This document shows positions 8,694 to 14,686 of a stretch of DNA of 14,686 bases, one piece after another (position 1 is the first letter of the stretch; every line of letters starts with the position of its first letter). Source of the DNA: JBPESN01 sp051710625. GTDB taxonomy: Bacteria > Pseudomonadota > Gammaproteobacteria > Enterobacterales > Enterobacteriaceae. Made by a program: the position numbers and the translations under genes. Below the pieces are notes generated by a model. It was not told the DNA's origin and ran no database searches. It saw only the letters and a program-made list of their open reading frames with translations. The stretch spans positions 1 through 14,686 of the forward strand of contig NZ_JBPESN010000060.1 in the NCBI RefSeq assembly GCF_051710625.1, written 5' to 3'.

Positions 8694-8917
8694 GTAGTTA
8701 AACATTAGGGCGCCGCAAGGCACCGGTGGTGTGCGCTAAAACCCCAATCTGTGAGCGGGCACACCGTTTATCGCCACCCGAGGAAAAGGCGTGCGAGAAA
8801 AGCACTTAAATAGGAAGCGATCATTTCCTATATTGATATCACAGGTTCATTTTCGCGACCGGCTGCCGCCGGCGGCGCAGCGGGCCGCGACCTCCCTCAT
8901 CAATCATAGGAGTTGCC
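8694..8917. promoter_or_regulatory. Divergent intergenic region with operator-like repeat
   Basis: About 220 bases separate the divergently oriented binding-protein and hydrolase pseudogenes, so promoters for both should lie here. The one clear element is an inverted repeat at 8811-8830, TAGGAA then 8 bases then TTCCTA, followed by an AT-rich TATATTGATATC stretch. It could be an operator for a dimeric regulator. I cannot place -35 and -10 boxes with confidence. Confidence 0.35.
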
Positions 8918-9867
8918 GTGTCCACCGCCCCTCTTAACGACGTTCGGCGCGTCGAGGCCAAACCTATCAGCCACCCGATGCCACCCTGCCCGGCTTCAGC
9001 CACCATTTTGCAACCGTTAACGGTCTGCGCTGGCATTATCTGCGCGGCGGCGGCAGGCCCGCCGCCGCGCTGGTGTTGCTGGCGGGGGCTTCCCGCAAAG
9101 CGGGTATGTGCGTGGCGCAAAGCGTTGCCGCTGCTGGCGGAACATTTCGACTTATGGGTGCCGGATTTGCCCGGTCAAAGCGATTCCGACCTGCCGGCGG
9201 ACGGCTATGATACCCAGACCACCGCACGCCGACTGTATGATTTCCTGCAACAGTAGAAGGTCGGCCCTTGCTTATTTGGCCGCCCATGACGTCGGCGCCT
9301 GGGTCGCATTCCCTTATATGTTGCTGTTTGGCGCCACGGTGGTAAAAGGGCTGGCATTGCTCGACGCCGGGAATGCCAGCGTCACCTTGCCGGACACGTT
9401 ACCTATTGCCCCGGCGCAGGCCTGGCACACCTGGCATTTCGTGTTTCATGCTCTGGATGATTTGCAGGAAAGTCTCATCACCGGCCGGGAACGGGGGGTA
9501 TCTGACGTGGTTTTTGCGCCGCAAAGCCGTTAATCCGCAAAGTTTCAGCGAGGCTGACATCAACGAATACCTGCGCACCTTTAGCCGCCCGGGGGCGCTG
9601 CGCGCCGGTCTCGCCTGGCATCAGGCGGCCACGACCAGCGCCAAGCAAAATCGCCGTTTTTGCGCCGCCGGTACCTTGGTCCCGCCGTTGCTGGCGATGA
9701 GCGCCGATTATGGCTCAATGGCGGATATGGCCGCGCCACTGCGGGCGAACGCCCGTCAGGTCAGCTGCGTGCCCATTCCCCATTCGGGCCATTTTTTACC
9801 CGAGGAGCAACCGGCAGCGGTAGGCCAGACGTTAATCGCTTTTTTTCGCGGCGCTGCAGCCGGCTGA
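8918..9867 (+). pseudogene. Alpha/beta hydrolase (epoxide hydrolase/dehalogenase-like), broken
   Basis: This is an alpha/beta-fold hydrolase of the epoxide hydrolase/haloalkane dehalogenase-like group; the substrate is unknown. GTG at 8918 is set by AGGAG at 8907-8911. The frame shifts near 8980 (to FSHHFATVNGLRWHYLRGGG), again near 9085-9110 (GFPQSGYV, then RKALPLLAEHFDLWVPDLPG), meets TAG at 9254-9256, and shifts near 9265 into AYLAAHDVGAWVAFPYMLLF. In that piece the Asp of HDVG sits at the nucleophile elbow, which separates this group from Ser hydrolases. A further shift near 9495 leads to the cap region (VNPQSFSEADINEYLRTFSR) and to PHSGHFLPEE with the catalytic His. It ends at 9867. The length after correction (about 315 residues) is normal for the family. 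It has its own ribosome site and is divergent from the ABC genes. Confidence 0.8.
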
Positions 9868-9979
9868 AACCTGCGCAATCGCGCGCCGCATGAGCACGTC
9901 AAGACGAACTTTCTGCCCGCCGCGCAAGTATTTTGCTACAGTAACATGATGCCTTAAGACAAAAAGCAGGAGTTAATGT

Positions 9980-10521
9980 ATGGCAATCGAATATGCGGTC
10001 ATCGCCGGTGGCTGTTTTTGATGTACCGAAGCGGTGTTTAAAGATGTCATCGGCGTGGAATCGGTGACGAGCGTGTACACCGGCGGTACGGTGCCCCACC
10101 CGAGCTATAAGCAGGTCTGCACTGGCGAGACCGGCCATGCGGAAGCTACCCGGGTCGGTTTCGACCCGGCCAGGATAGCTATGGGGAATTGCTGGATATC
10201 AGCTTCGCCACCCATGACCCGACCCAGCTCAATCGCTAAGGCAACGATATCGGCACCCAGTATCGTTCGGCGGTGTTTTACGCCACGCCCGAGCAAAAGC
10301 AAGAAGCCGAAGCGGCCGTTCAACGTGCTCAGGCGGATTACAGCAGCCGCATTGTCACGACGCTCGAACCGCTGGGCGAATGGTATCCGGCCGAAGACTA
10401 CCATCAGGATTATTGGCAAAGCGAAGGCCAGCAGAAGCGCTATTGTCTGGCGGTGATCCCGCCCAAACTGCAAAAGTTGCATAAACGTTACGCCGCTAAA
10501 AGTAAATTCCAGCAGGCGTAA
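9980..10521 (+). pseudogene. msrA: Peptide methionine sulfoxide reductase MsrA, broken
   Basis: MsrA reduces methionine-S-sulfoxide in oxidised proteins, using a Cys near the N-terminus. ATG at 9980 follows AGGAG (9968-9972) by 7 bases. The protein starts MAIEYAVIAGGCF, then TGA at 10019-10021 replaces the Trp of the invariant GCFWCTE active-site motif. The frame continues with CTEAVFKDVIGVESV, YTGGTVPHPSYKQVCTGETG and HAEATRVGFDP. A one-base shift near 10180 moves to YGELLDISFATHDPTQLNR, where TAA at 10237-10239 replaces an expected Gln, followed by NDIGTQYRSAVFYATPEQK and LGEWYPAEDYHQDYW. After correction it is about 180 residues, the size of short MsrA proteins. With two stops and one shift it is inactive. 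It stands alone and converges with cobA. Confidence 0.93.
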
Positions 10522-10532
10522 CGGGCTTTGCT

Positions 10533-10567
10533 CTTTCCGTTCGCCACCTCGGCGGCGCGGCGGAAAG
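10533..10567. terminator. GC-rich hairpin between convergent msrA and cobA
   Basis: CTTTCCG (10533-10539) pairs with CGGAAAG (10561-10567), with a smaller CGCC/GGCG stem inside the loop. It begins 12 bases after the msrA stop. No T-run follows on either strand, so a role as intrinsic terminator is uncertain. Confidence 0.3.
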
Positions 10568-10626
10568 GGCCTTACCGTTGCACTGGGCAATCAGCCCACT
10601 GTCGCTTTCTCTGATTGAGGCGGCTA

Positions 10627-11466
10627 TTACGCCTCTTGGGCAACCCGGGGTTCTGCGCTGACCTCAGCGGGGTGGTGCGGTGCGCTGGCCCCCCTTTGGT
10701 AAAGATTGACCACGTCCCCCACCACCAGCAAGCTGGGCGACACGGGCTTTCCCCGCACTACCGTCTGTGTTAGACTGCCAAGCGTAGTCAGCAAGACCCG
10801 CTGTTCAACGCGGGTGCCGTTTTCGATAATCGCCACCGGCGATTGCGCCGCCCGGCCGTTTTCAACCAGCCCGCGACTGACCTCTGCGCTCCAGGTCAAT
10901 CCCATATAAAACACCAGCGTCTGACGCGGATCGCGCAACGCCGCCCAATCTAGCGCCGGCGCGCCCTCTTTGCCATGTGCCATGGCTGGTAATGAACTGC
11001 ACCGACCTGAGCACAATCTCGGTGCATCAGGGGGATGCCGATATTGGCGGCGCAGCCGGCCGCCGCGGTAATTCCCGGCGCTACCTGGCAAGGGATCCCC
11101 GCATGCTGCAACGCCAGCATTTCCTCACCGCCGCGGCCGGAAATAAAGGGATCGCCGCCTTTCAGGCGCACCACCCGGCGACCGACACAGGCCAAATCGA
11201 CCAGCAGTCAATTGATATCCTGTTGTTTCAGGCCGTGTCGGCCGGGCGCCTTGCCGACGTCAATGCGTAATGTCGCCGTCGGGATCAGCGCCAGAACCAT
11301 CGTCGGACACCAGCCTGTCGACCACCACCGACGACAGGTCGATAGTGCGTGGGGCTTTGAGCGTCAGCAGCTCCGCATCCCCCGGCCCCGCGCCCACCAG
11401 CCAGACCGTCCCGGTCGCGGAAGCTTTGCCGGGCGCGGGTGCCGTCAGTGCCCTTAATAATGTCAT
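10627..11466 (-). pseudogene. cobA: Uroporphyrinogen-III C-methyltransferase CobA, broken
   Basis: CobA (the methylase half of CysG) adds two methyl groups from SAM to uroporphyrinogen III to form precorrin-2, the sirohaem precursor. Reading from ATG 11466: TLLRALTAPAPGKASATGTV, then the SAM-site motif VGAGPGDAELLTLKA and DRLVSDD. A shift near 11290 leads to RIDVGKAPGRHGLKQQDIN, then TGA at 11218-11220. Next come VVRLKGGDPFISGRGGEEML (the usual GGDPFIFGRGGEE has Phe to Ser) and PGITAAAGCAANIGIPLMHR. A second shift lies near 11000-11015 and a 7-bp duplication at 10971-10984 shifts again before GKEGAPALDWAALRDP and GLVENGRAAQSPVAIIENGT. It ends at 10627; the span of 280 codons is normal. It is last in the nir-nas operon, 22 bases after nasA, which fits sirohaem supply for nitrite reductase. 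Confidence 0.92.
10971..10984 (-). repeat. 7-bp tandem duplication inside cobA
   Basis: TGCCATG occurs twice in direct succession (10971-10977, 10978-10984). Removing one copy joins the expected SHG to KEGAPALDW in one frame, so the duplication is a frameshifting mutation and not an ancestral repeat. Confidence 0.8.
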
Positions 11467-11471
11467 CATCA

Positions 11472-11477
11472 CCTCCT
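11472..11477 (-). promoter_or_regulatory. Strong ribosome binding site AGGAGG of cobA
   Basis: A perfect AGGAGG on the minus strand lies 5 bases before the ATG at 11466. Two other in-frame starts (GTG 11472, ATG 11469) are too close to it or overlap it, so this site decides for 11466. Confidence 0.75.
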
Positions 11478-11488
11478 CAGGCCGACTG

Positions 11489-13804
11489 TCAAGCCTGCAG
11501 CTGTTTCAGTTCGGGTATACACGAACCGCAGTTGGTGCCGCAGCGCAGACGTTTACCCAGCGCATCTACCGTGTTGCACCCCTCGTCAATCGCTTGCATT
11601 ATCTGCTTCTCGCCGACGCCGTAACAACTGCATATCGTGCGTCCGGCGGTTTCACCGCGGGGCCCCTGCTGGCCGGACAGCAGCGCCAGTCTGTCCTCCG
11701 GTGCCGGTATGCGGCTGAAAACGTCCACCACCGCCGGGATATCGATGACCGGCTGCGCGCCGTGGGTGGCATAAAAGGCGATTTGCAGCGCGCCGTCGCG
11801 CTAGCCGAGGCGATGCCACCACGCCGGCGTTTGCGCCTGCTGATAGCGCAAGGCAGGGTCGGCGGCAAGGGTGGCAAACCAGTCGGCCGCCTCGCCGCGG
11901 CCCGCCAGCCGATAAACGGTGACCGGCCCGTAGGGCACGCGGCTCCACCAAACATCTTCCTCCAGATGCAACGGCTGCACCAGTAGCACCCCCTGCCAGT
12001 CGCAGTCCCAGCGCTGGATACGCACCGCGGTCTGTTTGCTTTCCGGCTGGCCGGCGAGCGGGCAAGTGTGGGGCGCCACCAATTGATCGATATTGGTCAT
12101 ATTGCAAAATTGCCGGTTCCAATGCATCGGCACAAACACGCAACTGGGCTGCTGATCCGTTGTCAACCGGCAGCGCACCACCACTCAGCTCTGCGCCGAC
12201 TGAATGCGCGCAAAGTCCCCTTCCGCCAAGCCGAAGCGCGCCGCATCGGTCGGATGCACATCGCACCACGGCTCGCTTTGATGCTGCATCAGCCGGCTGA
12301 CCAGCCCCGTGCGGGTCATGGTATGCTATTGATCGCGGGTGCGGCTGGTGTTGAGCAGCAACGGCCAAAGCGGCGCCGCTTTGGCCACCGGCAGTCGCGG
12401 CTGGATCGGTATCAACCGCGCCTTGCCGTCGGGATGATAATATTGCCCTGCGCCGAACAAACGCGCCTGTCCTTGGGGATGGCGAGCATTGACCGGCCAT
12501 TGCACCGGCATCAGCCGATCCTATTCTTCGTCGCTCAGGGTCGTTAATCCGCTGATATCAAAGGCTCGCCGGCCCGTGTTTTCAAATCCCGATAAAGCGG
12601 CGTGCTCGCGGAAGATTACCGCCGGATTGGTGCCCATGATTCAAACGGTTTTCACCTCGCCACGGCCGATAGCCTCGAACAGCGCCACCGCTTTCAGGCC
12701 CGGCTCGGAGGCAACCCGATCGCTGTGCCAAAACCGCCGCAGCCGGTCAACGTTCTCGTCGGTGAAATCCATATGGCAGGCCAGTTGATTCGGCAGGCCG
12801 CCGACTTCCCGACCGCCAATAGCGTTTGGCTGGCCGGTCAGGGAAAAGGGACCGCAGCCGGCACGGGCCGATTTTACCGCTGGCAAGATGCAGGTTGATG
12901 ATGGCGTTACACTTATCGCTGCCGCTGGTCGATTGATTGATGCCCATGCAATACAGCGTCAGCGCCCACTCACTGTCGGCGAATAACTGATAGAACGCCA
13001 GCACATCGGCCTCACGTAACCCGCAGAACGCCGCCACCGCGGGCAGGGTCCAGGCCGCCGCCGCGGCAAGGGTTTCCTTCAGGCCGTTGAGCTGCGACCC
13101 CAGGCTGAGGTCAAGGGCTTGCTGCTGATGGAGGCAGTGCAGCAAGCCGGCAAATAACGCCGCGTCGGTGCCGTGACGCAGCGCTAAGTGCAAGTCGGCC
13201 TCGTCGCAGCTGGCGGTACGGCGCGGATCAATCACCACGATTTTCATCAAGGGCCGCGCCTGACGGGCGGCCAGCGGCCGCAGCCAGGCCACCGGATGCG
13301 CCCAGGCGGCGTTGGAGCCGGCGACTATGGCCAGCTGCGTTTGTTCCAGATCCTCATAGCAGCACGGCACCGCGTCGGCGCCGAAGGCGCGCTTATAGCC
13401 CGCCGCCGCCGACGCCATGCACAAGCACGAATTGGTGTCAATATTGCCGGTGCCGATGAATTCTTTCATTAATTTATTAGTGACATAATGATCTTCGATC
13501 AACAGTTGACCCGAGGCGTAAAAAGCCACCGTTTGCGGGCCATGGCGGCGAATAATCGCCCCCAGCCGGTCGGCGACGCTGTCCAACGCGTGCGTCCAGT
13601 CTGCCGGCGCCCCATCCACCCGTGGCGGCAGCAGCCGGCCTCATGGCCCAAGCTGTCACTCAGCGCGGCCCCTTTCACGCATAAGCGCCCCAAATTGGCC
13701 GGATGATGCGCATCGGGGCTAAGCGTAACTCCACCGTCCGGCTGGGGCGTCACCTGCACGCCGCAGCCCACGCCCCAATAAGGACAGGTGGTGCAGCGCG
13801 TCAT
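11489..13804 (-). pseudogene. nasA: Assimilatory nitrate reductase catalytic subunit NasA, decayed
   Basis: NasA is the cytoplasmic molybdopterin enzyme that reduces nitrate to nitrite. ATG at 13804 gives MTRCTTCPYWGVGCGV; the second cluster Cys of the usual CPYCGVGC has become Trp. A shift near 13625 leads to the long well-kept piece GAPADWTHALDSVADRLGAI, LIEDHYVTNKLMKEFIGTGN, TNSCLCMASAAAGYKRAFGA and YCMGINQSTSGSDKCNAI. Another shift near 12870 gives CGPFSLTGQPNAIGGREVGG. Stops at 12641-12643, 12521-12523, 12326-12328, 12185-12187 and 11801-11803 all sit where Trp is likely. IMGTNPAV is joined directly to IFREHAALSG, a sign that roughly 100 residues are deleted. The C-terminus keeps the BFD-like [2Fe-2S] domain (CSCYGVGEKQI, CGTNCGSC) found in enterobacterial NasA. 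The span is about 772 codons against roughly 870 expected. The start overlaps the upstream stop (ATGA). Confidence 0.93.
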
Positions 13805-14025
13805 ACCGCCTCCGGCTCGACGTCGACAACCGCCGCCGGTCGGTTTGCCACCCGCACGTGGCCCGCTTTTATCCGCACCGGCCAGGCATTGACCCTGATC
13901 TGGTCGTTCTCCACACGAATACCATCGCGTAACCGCAACCGCTGTTTTATAGAGCGGCGAAATCACAACCGGTTCGCCGGCCACGTCCCCCAGGATCCCC
14001 CGCGCCAATACATTGGCGGAAGTCC
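13801..14025 (-). pseudogene. nirD: NirD-like nitrite reductase small subunit/domain, C-terminal part
   Basis: This is the C-terminal part of the Rieske-like small subunit (or fused domain) of NADH-dependent nitrite reductase. The minus strand reads SANVLARGILGDVAGEPVVI and SPLYK, then after a one-base insertion near 13950 QRLRLRDGIRVENDQIRVNA and WPVRIKAGHVRVANR, to the TGA at 13801-13803. This matches the VLSRG-xxx-SPLxKQRxRLxDG region of E. coli NirD. The first 40-50 residues of the domain are missing: sequence typical of the NirB C-terminus runs straight into it. Whether nirD was originally separate or fused to nirB cannot be decided here. The TGA overlaps the nasA ATG. Confidence 0.75.
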
Positions 14026-14686
14026 CCGCCCCTCTTGCCACTGGATATTCTCATCGGGCCTGTCGTTGTTGACCGTGGGGCGGAAAAGCGCCAACCGGTC
14101 AGCCTGCGCAAGCGTAGTGCGCCATTCGCATTGATAGCTTGCCACCACGTGCGCCATTTCCTGCTCCAGCGTCCCGGCCAGGCCAAGACTATCGTGCAAA
14201 ATGACGTCCTGCAGGTATGCCAGCCCCCTTTCCATATTGTCGAGCCAGCTGCTGGTACGCTGTAGACGGTCAGCGGTGCGGATATAAAACATCAGCACGC
14301 GGTCGATAGTGCGGATAAGCGTGTCGCGGTCCAGATCGCTTGCAAACAAATCCGCATGGCGCGGTTTCATGCCGCCGTTGCCGCAGACATAAAGATTTCA
14401 TCCTTTCTCGGTGGCGATAACCCCGATATCTTTACTTTGCGCCTCGGCGCATTCGCGCGTACAACCGGAGACCGCCATTTTTATTTTGTGCGGGCTGCGT
14501 AGCCCCTTGTAGCGCTCCTCCAGCGCGATCGCCAGCGCGGTGGAGTCCTGAACCCCATAGCGGCACCAGGTGGAGGCGACGCAGGATTTTACCGTGCGCA
14601 GGGATTTGCCATAGGCGTGGCCGGTCTCGAAACACGCGTCGATCAAGCGGCGCCAGATGGCCGGCGATTACTCCAGCCGGGCGCCG
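14026..14686 (-). pseudogene. nirB: Nitrite reductase large subunit NirB, C-terminal part, broken
   Basis: NirB is the cytoplasmic NADH-dependent sirohaem nitrite reductase, producing ammonium. The window contains only its C-terminal third; the gene continues past 14686. Visible parts are PAIWRRLIDACFETGHAYGK, then the sirohaem/[4Fe-4S] ligands in SCVASTWCRYG (C-x5-C) and SGCTRECAEA (C-x3-C), all four Cys kept. TGA at 14398-14400 replaces Trp in EKGWNLYVCGNGG, which continues as MKPRHADLFASDLDRDTLIR, YIRTADRLQRTSSWLDNMER and YQCEWRTTLAQADRLALFRP. TAA at 14668-14670 is another internal stop. After DENIQWQEG the sequence changes to NirD C-terminal sequence through a deletion. It is the first visible gene of the nirB(D)-nasA-cobA operon. 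Confidence 0.92.

Noticed and set aside
13499..14041. A 180-residue minus-strand open frame spanning the nirD and nasA junction
   Set aside because: It is a chance read-through of three different frames and genes; only its parts match NirD and the NasA N-terminus.
1..14686. Recoding of TGA or TAG as Trp as the reason for the many in-frame stops
   Set aside because: Both TAG and TGA occur, and nearly every gene also has frameshifts or deletions, which recoding would not explain.
1..14686. CRISPR arrays, tRNA or rRNA genes
   Set aside because: No regularly spaced repeats and no cloverleaf or rRNA-like sequence were seen on reading both strands.

Overview
The window looks like chromosome from an enterobacterial insect symbiont in massive gene decay, most likely a Sodalis relative such as S. 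glossinidius. This is inference: gene content and protein motifs are enterobacterial, and every recognisable gene carries at least one frameshift, internal stop or deletion. I found no gene longer than 100 codons that I believe is intact.

Region 1 (1-5296, + strand) is the tail end of a Mu-like prophage in normal late-gene order: end of a gp46-like baseplate protein, gp47/baseplate J, gp48, two tandem tail fibre genes sharing an N-terminal module, a tail fibre assembly chaperone, and a phage Dam-like adenine methylase. The first fibre ends in an S74-type self-cleaving chaperone domain. The second ends in a collar-type tip rich in His-x-His motifs.

Region 2 (5297-6729) is visibly AT-rich. It holds a minus-strand pseudogene that I read as mig-14, a resistance factor for cationic antimicrobial peptides, reconstructed from pieces in several frames. 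About 450 bases follow with no identifiable gene but with several inverted repeats. One is a 17-bp pair at 6660-6676/6733-6749, lying where the next gene is cut off.

Region 3 (6730-8693, minus strand) is a decayed Fe(III)-type ABC importer: a periplasmic binding protein followed by a permease that keeps only its N-terminal half. Divergent from it are an alpha/beta hydrolase pseudogene (8918-9867) and an msrA pseudogene (9980-10521), both on +.

Region 4 (10627-14686, minus strand) is a nitrate/nitrite assimilation operon, nirB(D)-nasA-cobA. The reductases would convert nitrate to nitrite to ammonium, and CobA makes the precorrin-2 precursor of the sirohaem that NirB needs. The genes keep operon spacing (an ATGA overlap and a 22-base gap) but are all broken.

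The nonsense mutations fall mostly on Trp codons (TGG to TAG or TGA), as expected from G:C to A:T transitions under relaxed selection. I see no convincing new molecular system. The most useful leads are the mig-14 relic, the inverted-repeat junction, the twin fibre genes and the two A7-tract frameshifts in the fibre assembly gene.
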